A DNA stretch of 64,000 nucleotides from Halarcobacter ebronensis (GCF_013201825.1 NZ_CP053836.1:744001-808000); one strand, 5' to 3'. Positions 43,912-52,212 are shown, counted from the first letter of the stretch. The notes: generated by a model not told the origin, from the sequence alone. Program-made: numbers and translations.

Positions 43912-44898
43912 TTAATCACCATCTGCTTCAATAATTTTTGCATTTATTGATAACTCTTCAATTATCTCTAAAAACAAAATAACATGAATTTCACTAATCT
44001 CTTCATACAAATCATCTGCTTTTAAAAGATCATCATTCTCTATTTTTTTAACTAATTCAAGGGATTTGTTTATTGACTCTCTTAATCTTTGTATTTGTTC
44101 GCCATTTGTGATTTTTAGTAGATAATCTCCATAATCTTCATAGCTCTTATTATCAAAAATATTTTTGTATGTTTTTAATATAGCTTCAATTGCATTTGCA
44201 CTATTTTTACTAATATAGTATTCAGCTCTACTATTATCAGGTTTCCCTTCATATTTTTTAGTAGCACCCATAATATCACCAATTCTCCACTCTTTTAACT
44301 TGTAAGTACTTTGAATAATGGCATTTATGGTAATTGAGTTAGCTTTTTTTAAATCTTTTAAAAAATTCTCTTTTTGTGCTAAATACTCCTCATTTATATC
44401 ATTAAGATATGAGCCAATTTTATTAACTATTGTTAAAGCTATCTCATTTACTCTTTTATCTTTTATATCTTTTTTATAAAGAATATACTCTAAAGCACTT
44501 ATTGATTTAAGTGAGTTTTTAAATAGTGCAACTCTTACTTCATCACTACTTTTTATTGCTCTATCAAGTTGGGCAGTTATATCTTCACTTAAATTATGAA
44601 AAGTGTCAATATATCTTGGAGTATCAATAAAATCATCATTTAAATCACCTAAAATATAAAAAGTTTCTACACTTTTCCATGTTTGTACAAGTTTTGTAAA
44701 CCCTTCTTTACTCTTTTTTACATCACTTTTTTTTATTGCCTCTTTTAACTCATCTATACTTTTAAGTGAACTATTTAGATCTTTTAAGATAACTTTTTCA
44801 TATAAAGAGTTTAAAACACTTTTATTCTCTTGTGTATCATCTGCAAAACAAAGAATTGATGTAATTGCAATGATTAACAAACCTTTAATTAATCTCAT
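43912..44898 (-). CDS. Imelysin-family periplasmic protein (second copy)
   Basis: A 328-residue secreted protein with signal peptide MRLIKGLLIIAITSILCFA. The helical mature chain carries WKSVETFYILGD and SALEYILY, matching the imelysin (EfeO/IrpA-like) fold; the usual GxHxxE is reduced here to the SALEY form. Such proteins bind iron or haem complexes in the periplasm. It follows the DUF1111 gene by two bases. The layout imelysin-DUF1111-imelysin resembles the Fur-regulated PA4370-PA4372 genes of Pseudomonas aeruginosa as I recall them. Confidence 0.85.
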   Translation of the reverse strand: MRLIKGLLIIAITSILCFADDTQENKSVLNSLYEKVILKDLNSSLKSIDELKEAIKKSDVKKSKEGFTKLVQTWKSVETFYILGDLNDDFIDTPRYIDTFHNLSEDITAQLDRAIKSSDEVRVALFKNSLKSISALEYILYKKDIKDKRVNEIALTIVNKIGSYLNDINEEYLAQKENFLKDLKKANSITINAIIQSTYKLKEWRIGDIMGATKKYEGKPDNSRAEYYISKNSANAIEAILKTYKNIFDNKSYEDYGDYLLKITNGEQIQRLRESINKSLELVKKIENDDLLKADDLYEEISEIHVILFLEIIEELSINAKIIEADGD

Positions 44899-44900
44899 CT

Positions 44901-46301
44901 CTATACCTCTTCTAAAAATTTAATTAGTTTTTCTCTTTTTTTCTTTTCAAGATTCATATATGTTTTTTTAATATTTTCAGCCTCTCCACCATGCCAAAGA
45001 ATAGCCTCTTGAAAATCTCTTGCTCTACCATCATGTAAGAGTCTAGGGGTTTTTTTATTTATTTTTTCATGAAGAGCAAGTCCCCATAAAGGTGCAGTTC
45101 TCCACTCATTTCCCGTTGCTTTAAATTCACTTCTTCCATCTGCTAAACCTTCACCCATATCATGAAGCAATAGATCTGTAAAAGGTGAAATTTTTATTCC
45201 AGCTTTTGTAGTAAAAGAGTCCACATGACATTTATTGCAACCTATTTGTTTAAATAGTGCTAAACCCTCTTTATACTCTTTAGTCTCTTTTGCACTATAG
45301 GTTTTTCTATGGGTTATATAATATGTCATTGCATCAAGTCTTAACTCTGGTAAATCAATAGCATCTCTTGCTTTTGGAGATTTTTTGCACCCAACTTGAG
45401 TATCTGTACAAGTATCATTTGGATAATAGATGGTTGTAAGTCCCATATCATTATTTGCTGCATCTGCTGCTTGGTGTTTTATTGAAGTTGTGGTTGCTTT
45501 CCAGCTAAATTTTCCAAGTTGAATTTTTTTTGTAATAGGAGAGTAAACATAGTTTGCTTTTCCTGAAATGCCATCACCATCTTTGTCAAACTCATCTTCA
45601 TTTTTTAATATTTGTTCATTTGGAATATCATCTAAAAGTCCCATTCCATTTAGAGTTGGTGCAAGTCTAAAAGTAAGAGTGGTATCCTTATGAAGTTCTC
45701 CATACTGCAAATCTTTTAAAGCATAGTGTGGTTTTAAAATAGTATCAACTTCCCCATCAGGAAATCTAACTTCTATTTCACTAAAAGTAATATTTGCTTT
45801 TGCTTCAAATTTTACACCATGGATTCCATTTATTGAGATTTGATTACCATAATTAGGCTCTTTTACAAGACCATAAAGTTCAAGTTGTTTTTTATGCTCT
45901 TTTGAACCATCACTTTTAATTGACAATTTTGGAATTAAACTTCTTGAAAAATCATCATTTGTATTATATAGAGTTCCTTTCCCATTTGATGGGTGACAAC
46001 TAATACAGGTATTAGCATTAAAAAGTGGTCCTAAACCATCCCTTGCAGTTGTTGCACTTGGTGCTTCAACCCAAGGAATTCTAAAAAAACTCTTTCCTAA
46101 CATAAATTTGTCATACTCTTCATCATTTAAACCATCAATAGGTTTTAGTAAAAGTGACTCATTTTTTTCACTTGATAAATCTTTGCCCAAACCATTAACG
46201 GCAAAAAGCCCTATAGCAAGTGTTGCTATAAGGCTTTTTACTAAAATAGTTTTTGATACAAATGATTTATAGTTTTGTTTCTTCTGGATCTGTAACATCA
46301 T
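44901..46301 (-). CDS. DUF1111 di-haem oxidoreductase-like protein
   Basis: 466 residues with an N-terminal membrane or signal helix (~18-37) and two c-haem motifs: CISCH (99-103) and CNKCH near residue 350. RIPWVEAPS, TRDGLGPLFNA-type sequence and the C-terminal LLHDGRARDFQEAILWHGGEA are the landmarks of the di-haem DUF1111 family, related to MauG peroxidases. It overlaps the imelysin gene by 35 bases; no other in-frame start was seen. Probably a periplasmic electron carrier acting with the imelysins. Confidence 0.9.
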   Translation of the reverse strand: MMLQIQKKQNYKSFVSKTILVKSLIATLAIGLFAVNGLGKDLSSEKNESLLLKPIDGLNDEEYDKFMLGKSFFRIPWVEAPSATTARDGLGPLFNANTCISCHPSNGKGTLYNTNDDFSRSLIPKLSIKSDGSKEHKKQLELYGLVKEPNYGNQISINGIHGVKFEAKANITFSEIEVRFPDGEVDTILKPHYALKDLQYGELHKDTTLTFRLAPTLNGMGLLDDIPNEQILKNEDEFDKDGDGISGKANYVYSPITKKIQLGKFSWKATTTSIKHQAADAANNDMGLTTIYYPNDTCTDTQVGCKKSPKARDAIDLPELRLDAMTYYITHRKTYSAKETKEYKEGLALFKQIGCNKCHVDSFTTKAGIKISPFTDLLLHDMGEGLADGRSEFKATGNEWRTAPLWGLALHEKINKKTPRLLHDGRARDFQEAILWHGGEAENIKKTYMNLEKKKREKLIKFLEEV

Positions 46302-47607
46302 CTGTACTTAAAGAGATACCATTTGCTATAGCAACATCAACCATTGCATCACCAAGTTTTCTCATCTCATTTTTAAGTTTTACAATAACTTTTGCTTGAG
46401 GATTATCTGGTTGTATTTGATAATCAAAATGCTCTTTTGTTTTCGCAACTTCATCTATACTTTTAATTTTTGATTCAATTGAAGACATTAATGTTTCAAT
46501 TTTTGCTTTTTGCTCACTAGGAACTGCATCAAGTAAAGAAACTCCATATGATTTACCCATATATGAAGCAGTTAAAGCATTTTTAAAACCTTGATAGTTT
46601 TGTACAATATCTCTGTGTGTATTATCAGAGAAACAAGAGTGTTCATCCTCTTCTGACGGAGTTAATACAGCAACTGCAATTCTTTCATTAGCTAGTTCTG
46701 ATTTAATAAATACACCCATTCCAGCAATTATTTGTTTTAAAGCAGTTTGGCTAGGAATATTTTTAGAAGAATTTTCCCCTGATAATTTTCCTAAAAATGC
46801 ATCTTTATATAATCCACCATCATTCCAAGCACCTGCAACTATTTCTAAATCTGAAACAATTTTATCTGTTGCAGCTTTTAAGTAGTTTAATCTTCTTTGT
46901 GCATTTTTGTCTGTAGTAAAATCAGATAGAGGTCTTTGTCCAGCTGTTAATGGCCCGTGAGTAATTGCATCTTTTACAAAGTTAGAGTAATCTTGATCTT
47001 GTCCCCAAAGTAAAAATTCAATTGCATGGTATCCTGTTGCAACGTTTGCTTCTCCACCATTTTCATTTAAAGCAGTAATTGCATCAACTGTAATTTTTGA
47101 AACATCTACAGAAGTAGAATCTTCTCCACCTGGATTAAAGTTTCCTGCTGTGTCAATAATATTTCCTGATGTTCTTTTCCCCTCTGCATCAATAGTATAA
47201 TCAATCATGTTTTCATCTAAAGGCCAAGCATTAATTTGTCCCTCAAGTGCTCCATATGTTTCAGCAACCCATCCCTCTTCAGCATCAATTGGACCATTAG
47301 ATAGTCTGAATATCTCTGTTTGTCCATAAGATTCTCTAGAAGCAACCCAAGCATTTTTTGCCTCTTCTAATGTTTTTTCACTTGGAGAAGTTACAAATTT
47401 ATCAACAGCAATTTGAAGTTTTTTTGCATCTTCAAGGGCATCATTATAATTAGTTTGTGCAATTTTTGCATAAGAAGCTAATATTTTCTCTGCTTTATTT
47501 TCAACTTTTACAGTTGGTTCTGTAGTTTGAGAGTTAGTAGTACAACCACTAAATGCCAACGCTGCTGCAACACTAATAGAAGCTGCAATTAATCTTGTTT
47601 TCTTCAT
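46267..47607 (-). CDS. Imelysin-family lipoprotein, first gene of the iron-linked operon
   Basis: A 446-residue lipoprotein with lipobox FSGC (Cys22). It carries the imelysin signature GYHAIEFLLWGQD (GxHxxE), twin helical repeats and conserved NGPIDAEEGW, as in IrpA and insulin-cleaving-type proteins. These proteins bind iron or an iron complex in the periplasm; a peptidase role is disputed. Fur-type boxes lie 35 and 98 bases upstream of the ATG, so iron repression is likely. It heads a five-gene run down to the di-haem peroxidase. Confidence 0.9.
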   Translation of the reverse strand: MKKTRLIAASISVAAALAFSGCTTNSQTTEPTVKVENKAEKILASYAKIAQTNYNDALEDAKKLQIAVDKFVTSPSEKTLEEAKNAWVASRESYGQTEIFRLSNGPIDAEEGWVAETYGALEGQINAWPLDENMIDYTIDAEGKRTSGNIIDTAGNFNPGGEDSTSVDVSKITVDAITALNENGGEANVATGYHAIEFLLWGQDQDYSNFVKDAITHGPLTAGQRPLSDFTTDKNAQRRLNYLKAATDKIVSDLEIVAGAWNDGGLYKDAFLGKLSGENSSKNIPSQTALKQIIAGMGVFIKSELANERIAVAVLTPSEEDEHSCFSDNTHRDIVQNYQGFKNALTASYMGKSYGVSLLDAVPSEQKAKIETLMSSIESKIKSIDEVAKTKEHFDYQIQPDNPQAKVIVKLKNEMRKLGDAMVDVAIANGISLSTDDVTDPEETKL

Positions 47608-47641
47608 TTATCTTCCTTTACCTTAATTTCATAAATAGTAT

Positions 47642-47660
47642 TTTAATAATTGTTATCAAA
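47642..47660. promoter_or_regulatory. Fur-type box 1 of the imelysin promoter
   Basis: TTTAATAA-TTG-TTATCAAA differs at one position from the 19-bp dyad before the flavodoxin operon. It lies 35 bases upstream of the imelysin start. Confidence 0.7.
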
Positions 47661-47704
47661 ATTTGAAAGAATTGTAGTATCTAGTTCCTTAACAGTAACT
47701 TAAT

Positions 47705-47723
47705 ATTAATAATGGTTATCAAT
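47705..47723. promoter_or_regulatory. Fur-type box 2 of the imelysin promoter
   Basis: ATTAATAA-TGG-TTATCAAT, one mismatch from a perfect 8-3-8 dyad. It lies between the divergent imelysin gene and the 54-aa gene. Confidence 0.65.
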
Positions 47724-47821
47724 AAATAATTGGAGAAATTTATTAATTCTTAAATATCTGTTTTTTAGAAAAATAAAAATAGTTAATGATTTATGAAAAA
47801 TTAAGTTACCAACTTGTATTA

Positions 47822-47840
47822 TTTGATATTGATTATCAAA
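47822..47840. promoter_or_regulatory. Fur-type box before the 54-aa gene
   Basis: TTTGATA-TTGAT-TATCAAA is a 19-bp element with the same outer arms as the flavodoxin-operon box, 16 bases upstream of the ATG at 47857. Confidence 0.7.
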
Positions 47841-47856
47841 ATGATGGGAGAAGAAG

Positions 47857-48021
47857 ATGTCAGATTATAGATTAAGAACAGAAGTAAACAGAGTAATACA
47901 AGAGGCTAATATAAGCCAACCAAAGAGTTGTGTGTGCTCGATTATTAGAATAATGAAAATGAGACATAAACAAGTTGAAATGGATAGGATTATTAAAATC
48001 ACTAAAGAGGTAGTTGCATAA
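47857..48021 (+). CDS. Small Fur-box-associated protein, 54 aa
   Basis: A short frame starting MSDYRLRTEVNRVIQEA with GGGAGAAGA just upstream and a Fur-type box before that. The protein is basic and helical and has two cysteines (SCVCS) in the middle. A perfect 12-bp stem-loop follows directly, so it looks like a complete one-gene unit. It could be a small iron-starvation protein. Some such loci encode a dual RNA/peptide, but nothing here tells which product matters. I do not recognise the family. Confidence 0.65.
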   Translation: MSDYRLRTEVNRVIQEANISQPKSCVCSIIRIMKMRHKQVEMDRIIKITKEVVA

Positions 48022-48024
48022 ATT

Positions 48025-48053
48025 TTAGCTTGAATCAAAAAGATTCAAGCTAA
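48025..48053 (+). terminator. Stem-loop after the 54-aa gene
   Basis: TTAGCTTGAATC / GATTCAAGCTAA, 12 bp without mismatch, loop A5. The T tract is short (TTT), so termination may be partial. The next ~185 bases hold AT-rich sequence and the cluster promoter, with no gene seen. Confidence 0.7.
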
Positions 48054-48238
48054 TTTAAATAGCAATTTTTTGAACTAAATCTTTTGTTTAATGATTCTTT
48101 ATGATACTAATTATTAAAATTATACAATAGAATCATAAAATAGTTTATACTCAATATACTCTTCAAGAATAGTAATTGCACTATATACATAGATTAAATT
48201 TAAGCATAATCCTATTATGATAAAACAAGGATACTAAT

Positions 48239-50392
48239 ATGACCAATGAAATTATAATAAAAAGTATTGCCAGCAATAGAGTACGTCTAAAATCAGATAT
48301 TTTCTCTACAAAAACAAATATCCAGCTAATAGAAAAAGAGTTTGAAGATCTTTTTACCTCTTTTAGGGATAATATTGCCTGTAAATCAATTGTATTTACC
48401 TACTCTTTAAATGTAACTTTTGATGAGATATTTGAGAAATTAAACAGACTTTTTAATATAAGCGTTTCAATACCTGCAAGTAATGCCTTATGTGAGCAGA
48501 GCAGTTGTAGTAATTGTAATTTGAAAAAACATGATGAAAAGAGTTGGAAACGTAAGATTTTTGAGTTTGTTTTATTAAGTGGTTATGCAATATATATTTT
48601 TGTTAGTGAAAATATATTAGGTTTAACAATCGCTGCAACTCCTTTTAGTTTGGTTGGAATTATCTCTTTAATAGCAGCAATTCCACTATTAAAAGAGTCT
48701 TATGAAGATATAAAACAGAAAAAATTCACACTTCATACTTTTATGAGTAGCACTCTTCTTCTTGCAGTATTTTTTGGTGAAGCAACTGCAGCTTTTGAGA
48801 TAATTTATATCTTAAGAGGTGGAATGCTTTTAGAAGAGTATATTGCCAATAAATCAAGGGAAGAGATACAAAATCTAGTTGAGTTAGATGTAAAAAAAGT
48901 CTATATATTAAATGATGGTGTAGAGATTGAAATAGATATAGAAGAGTTAAAACAAAATGATACTTTAGTTTGCAGAAGTGGAGAAAAAATACCAGTTGAT
49001 GGAGTAATAATTGATGGAAGCGCAGAGATAAATGAAGCAATAATAAATGGAAGAAGTGAACCTGATTTTAAACAAAAAGATGATGAAGTTTTTGCCGGAA
49101 CTGTTTGTGAAAGAGGAAGAATATTTATAAATGTTATTGCTTTAGGAAATGAAACTTATATCTCAAGAACAATGAGAGAGGTTGAATTCTCTTTAATGCA
49201 AAAATCTCCAAGTGAGTTAGAAGCAGATAGACTTGCTAATAAATTACTCAAATTAGGAACACTTTTAACTGTAGGAACATTTTTCCTAACAGGTTCTTTT
49301 ACAGCAGCATTTTCAACAATGATTGTTATGTCTTGCCCTTGTGCAACTGTATTAGCTGCTTCAACTGCCATTAGTGGTGGTATTGCAAATGGTGCAAAAC
49401 AAGGAATTTTGATAAAAGGTGGAGAGGCTTTAGAGAGTGTTGGCAAAAGTGAAGTGTTTTGTTTTGATAAAACAGGAACTTTAACCACAGGAAAACCAGT
49501 AATAAATGATATTCTAACCTTTGATGATATTGATGAAAAGACTCTTCTCTCTTATGCCGCAATGGCAGAGTATAGAAACTCTCATCCAATCGCAAACTCT
49601 ATAGTAAAATATGCAAAAGAGAAAAATATAGAGATAAGACAAGATGTTTTAAGTGAGATAATTCCAGGCTTTGGAGTTAAATCAAATATAGATGGAAAAA
49701 GGGTTTTAATAGGAAATAAAGCTTTATTAACTAGATTTAAAGTATCAATAAAAGAGCATAAACATGAAGTTACTACCCTCTTAAATAGTGGGAAAACTGT
49801 AGTTCTTGTTGCTTTAGAAGATAAATTATTAGGGCTTTTAAGTTTTAGTCATGAAGTTAGACCTGGAACTAAAGAGATGATTGAAGATTTAAGAAGTAGG
49901 GGAGTTAAACATATTGCACTATTAACAGGAGATGAGGTAAAAGTTGCTAATGCTTTTGCCCTTGATTTTGGTTTTGATTCAGTTTTTGCAAATCAAACAC
50001 CACAAGGTAAAGCAGATGCAATAAATGAGTTAAAAAACAGATACAATGGTGTTGTAATGGTAGGAGATGGAGTAAATGATACTTATGCAATGAGTAAAGC
50101 TGATGTTGCAATATCATTTGCAGCAGGGGGAAGTGAAGCTGCTATTGCTGTTTCTGATATTGCAATTACACACTCTCATCCTGAAGATGTTGTAAATCTT
50201 TATGATTTAAGTAAAAAAAGTCTTAATGTTGTAAATCAAAACTACTATATAGGTACAGGAACAAATCTAATAGGTGTTGCCCTTTCAGCTTTAGGACGAT
50301 TAACGCCAGTTGGAGCAGGACTTATACATATAGGACATACTGTTGGAATTATGGCAAACTCTTCAAGGCTTGCAATTGATAATAATTCTTAA
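48239..50392 (+). CDS. Atypical P1B-type ATPase with altered actuator motif (first gene of the ferrosome-like cluster)
   Basis: A 717-residue P-type ATPase. The phosphorylation motif is DKTGT (Asp410), the membrane metal motif SCPCATV (C366-P-C368), with SHP in the nucleotide domain and GDGVND in the hinge. The N-terminus starts with SNRVRLK and an HMA-like fold without CxxC; a CEQSSCSNC cluster lies near residue 85. The actuator loop, normally TGES, reads N270-G-R272-S, so the glutamate that drives dephosphorylation is missing. It may be regulatory or structural, not a full pump. It differs from ordinary Cu or Zn exporters in both the N-terminal domain and this loop. Confidence 0.88.
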   Translation: MTNEIIIKSIASNRVRLKSDIFSTKTNIQLIEKEFEDLFTSFRDNIACKSIVFTYSLNVTFDEIFEKLNRLFNISVSIPASNALCEQSSCSNCNLKKHDEKSWKRKIFEFVLLSGYAIYIFVSENILGLTIAATPFSLVGIISLIAAIPLLKESYEDIKQKKFTLHTFMSSTLLLAVFFGEATAAFEIIYILRGGMLLEEYIANKSREEIQNLVELDVKKVYILNDGVEIEIDIEELKQNDTLVCRSGEKIPVDGVIIDGSAEINEAIINGRSEPDFKQKDDEVFAGTVCERGRIFINVIALGNETYISRTMREVEFSLMQKSPSELEADRLANKLLKLGTLLTVGTFFLTGSFTAAFSTMIVMSCPCATVLAASTAISGGIANGAKQGILIKGGEALESVGKSEVFCFDKTGTLTTGKPVINDILTFDDIDEKTLLSYAAMAEYRNSHPIANSIVKYAKEKNIEIRQDVLSEIIPGFGVKSNIDGKRVLIGNKALLTRFKVSIKEHKHEVTTLLNSGKTVVLVALEDKLLGLLSFSHEVRPGTKEMIEDLRSRGVKHIALLTGDEVKVANAFALDFGFDSVFANQTPQGKADAINELKNRYNGVVMVGDGVNDTYAMSKADVAISFAAGGSEAAIAVSDIAITHSHPEDVVNLYDLSKKSLNVVNQNYYIGTGTNLIGVALSALGRLTPVGAGLIHIGHTVGIMANSSRLAIDNNS

Positions 50393-50421
50393 AAATTTTT
50401 AAGGTTAGATTTATTTTAATA

Positions 50422-50427
50422 TATAAT
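50422..50427 (+). promoter_or_regulatory. Candidate internal promoter of the cluster
   Basis: TATAAT in the 64-bp gap between the first ATPase and the HMA-like gene, 30 bases before the TTG start at 50457. Confidence 0.4.
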
Positions 50428-50456
50428 AATTTTGAACATAAAAAGGAAAGAAAAGT

Positions 50457-50771
50457 TTGGTAACAGTTGATAAATTAATAGAAATAAGCTCTTATCTAAC
50501 CCTTATTCACCATATTAAAGGTAGAATTAGAGTTAGGGTTAATCCAAAAATTAAAGAGCAAAGTAATAAAATTACTTTAGAAGATATTGAGGATATTCCA
50601 AATAGAATAGAGGGTATAAAAAAAATCAAGATTAATAAAATTGTTGGTTCTATAACAATTGAGTATGATAATGGCATTTTTCCTGATAATTTGTGGATAG
50701 ATTTAATAAATCAAAAAAATCTAGAAGAGATAGTAGAGATTTTAAACAAACTTTCAAAAGAGGTAAACTAG
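50457..50771 (+). CDS. Stand-alone HMA-like protein with Arg-rich strand (FezC-like)
   Basis: A 104-residue protein starting at TTG with AAGGAAAG nine bases upstream. The order of strands and helices (HHIKGRIRVRV ... IEGIKKIKINKIVGSITIEYD) fits the heavy-metal-associated ferredoxin-like fold, but the CxxC loop is absent and an Arg-Ile-Arg-Val-Arg strand is in its place. The same kind of motif heads both ATPases of the cluster. I recall Arg-rich HMA-like segments in ferrosome FezB/FezC proteins. It may bind polyphosphate, lipid or a partner ATPase rather than a metal ion. Its stop adjoins the next ATG directly. Confidence 0.75.
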   Translation: MVTVDKLIEISSYLTLIHHIKGRIRVRVNPKIKEQSNKITLEDIEDIPNRIEGIKKIKINKIVGSITIEYDNGIFPDNLWIDLINQKNLEEIVEILNKLSKEVN

Positions 50772-51539
50772 ATGCAAAAAAATAGTAAGACTCAAACAGC
50801 AATAGAAGAATTAGAAGTTCCAACAAATTTAGATGCTGAGATATTAGCACAAATGAGAGTTGATCCAAATTTTGATGAACCCATTCTTCATCAAGTTCTA
50901 AGAATTGCTGTATATGATGAGTATCATGCCTATGAAACATATAAAAAAGTAATAGAAAAATTTGGAGAGATAACTCCTTTTTCTAATATTTTAGAAGCAG
51001 AGATAAGACACTATGAAGAGCTTACCACACTACTAAATAAATATCAAGTTCCAGCTCCTATAAATGATTGGGAAGAGAAAGTTGATGAACCAAATTCAAT
51101 ACTAGAAGCTTCTGAGATTGCTGTTGCCGAAGAGATAGACAATATTAAAATGTATGATAATTTAATCTCTTACTCAAAAGAGTATCCAGATGTTTTAGAT
51201 ACTTTGTATAGACTTCAAGCAGCTTCATACAACAATCATCTTCCCGCTCTAAGACAAAATGTAGCAAAACATCTAAATGTTACAGCGGAAAAAGTAGATG
51301 TAAATAATATTTATCAACAATATTCTAATCATAATATTGAAGAAGCACTAGGAAAACTAGATGAATTTAGTGTTATGGCTTCAAAATTTGCGTCAGGAGA
51401 TGTTAGTCAAGAGGATATTCTAAAGCTTTTAAGTAACTCAAATATCTCTTTTATTGGTGGAGCTTTAGTTGGTGCAGTAGGTGCAACAATGTTTTCTCAG
51501 ATCTCTAAAGAGAGAAAAAACAGCGAAGAAGAGGAGTGA
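50772..51539 (+). CDS. Ferritin-like (DUF2202-like) protein with C-terminal membrane anchor
   Basis: 255 residues. A four-helix bundle (~40-180) has di-iron-type ligands: DEYHAYETY in helix 1, EAEIRHYEEL (ExxH) in helix 2, EEIDNIKMYD in helix 3 and NNHLPAL in helix 4, as in DUF2202 ferritin-like proteins. The C-terminus has a glycine-rich hydrophobic segment (FIGGALVGAVGATMF) followed by a basic tail, so the protein is probably tied to a membrane. A ferroxidase at the surface of an iron-storing vesicle would explain this. The next gene begins two bases after its stop. Confidence 0.82.
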   Translation: MQKNSKTQTAIEELEVPTNLDAEILAQMRVDPNFDEPILHQVLRIAVYDEYHAYETYKKVIEKFGEITPFSNILEAEIRHYEELTTLLNKYQVPAPINDWEEKVDEPNSILEASEIAVAEEIDNIKMYDNLISYSKEYPDVLDTLYRLQAASYNNHLPALRQNVAKHLNVTAEKVDVNNIYQQYSNHNIEEALGKLDEFSVMASKFASGDVSQEDILKLLSNSNISFIGGALVGAVGATMFSQISKERKNSEEEE

Positions 51540-51541
51540 AA

Positions 51542-51634
51542 ATGCCAATTATACCATTTGCTTTAGGTGCACTTTTAGGTGGTGCTACAGTAGTTTTGTT
51601 TAAAAAAGTAAAAACAAATAAAAAGGAGAAGTAA
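51542..51634 (+). CDS. Thirty-residue glycine-rich membrane peptide
   Basis: A very short gene between the ferritin-like and the 82-aa genes. It encodes MPIIPFALGALLGGATVVLF followed by a basic tail KKVKTNKKEK. GAGGAG overlaps the preceding stop as a Shine-Dalgarno, and AAGGAG for the next gene lies inside its 3' end, which shows tight packing. The GxLLGG helix resembles the anchors of its neighbours. Likely a single-span structural peptide of the same membrane. Confidence 0.8.
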   Translation: MPIIPFALGALLGGATVVLFKKVKTNKKEK

Positions 51635-51635
51635 A

Positions 51636-51884
51636 ATGTTACCATTTATTGCAGGTGTAGCAGCTGGTGCTGTTGCTGTTGTTGCTTATAACAACAATAA
51701 AAAAATCAGAAAAAGTGTCGATGAAGGTGCAAAAAAAGCTAAAAAAATTGCAGAAGATGGTCTTGAAAAAACTAAAGAACTTGCCAAAGATATAAAGGCT
51801 ACTATTGAAGACAAAGTAGATAGTCTAAAATCTAAAAAAACAGAAAAAATTCAGAAGAAAGAGGAAGTAGCTAATGGCAAATAA
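51636..51884 (+). CDS. Membrane protein with glycine-rich anchor and amphipathic helix, 82 aa
   Basis: Begins MLPFIAGVAAGAVAVVAY, a glycine/alanine-rich membrane helix, then a long charged helix with 11-residue-like periodicity (EGAKKAKKIAEDGLEKTKEL), similar to YtxH or apolipoprotein-type helices that lie on membranes. It overlaps the next gene by 11 bases. Proteins of this form could shape or coat a vesicle. No enzyme motif is present. Confidence 0.8.
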   Translation: MLPFIAGVAAGAVAVVAYNNNKKIRKSVDEGAKKAKKIAEDGLEKTKELAKDIKATIEDKVDSLKSKKTEKIQKKEEVANGK

Positions 51885-52212
51885 TTTATCAATAAATACA
51901 GGTGCTCCAAGAAATGTAACTGGACATGTAGTAAGCGGAGCTTTAGCAGCAGGAGCACTTGCAGCAGCTGTAAATTATAATAAATACAAAAAGGGTGAAG
52001 CTACAAAAAATGAGGCTATAAACAACTCAATTAAGCTTTCAGCTCAAGGTGGAATTGCTACAGGAAGTGCTATTGCTGCGGCAAACTATCTTGGAAATGG
52101 TAGTGTAGTAAAAATGTTAACAGCAGTTTCAGTTGGTGCAATGGGTATTTATGCTGTTGAAAAACTAAGTGAGAAACTAAGTAAAAAAGAGTTAATTGAA
52201 GAGGAAAAATAA
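51874..52212 (+). CDS. Glycine/alanine-rich two-helix membrane protein, 112 aa
   Basis: Contains two low-complexity hydrophobic segments (VSGALAAGALAAAVNY and GGIATGSAIAAANYLG), perhaps with a third near MLTAVSVGAMGIYAV, joined by short charged loops. The GxxxG and small-residue pattern favours helix packing, as in magnetosome and ferrosome membrane proteins. Its stop overlaps the next ATG by one base (TAATG). No known family is recognised. Confidence 0.8.
   Translation: MANNLSINTGAPRNVTGHVVSGALAAGALAAAVNYNKYKKGEATKNEAINNSIKLSAQGGIATGSAIAAANYLGNGSVVKMLTAVSVGAMGIYAVEKLSEKLSKKELIEEEK

Noticed and set aside
48090-48120. Possible further Fur-type box before the ferrosome-like cluster
   Set aside because: TGATACTAATTATTA has only partial likeness and no clear dyad, so it is not listed as a site.
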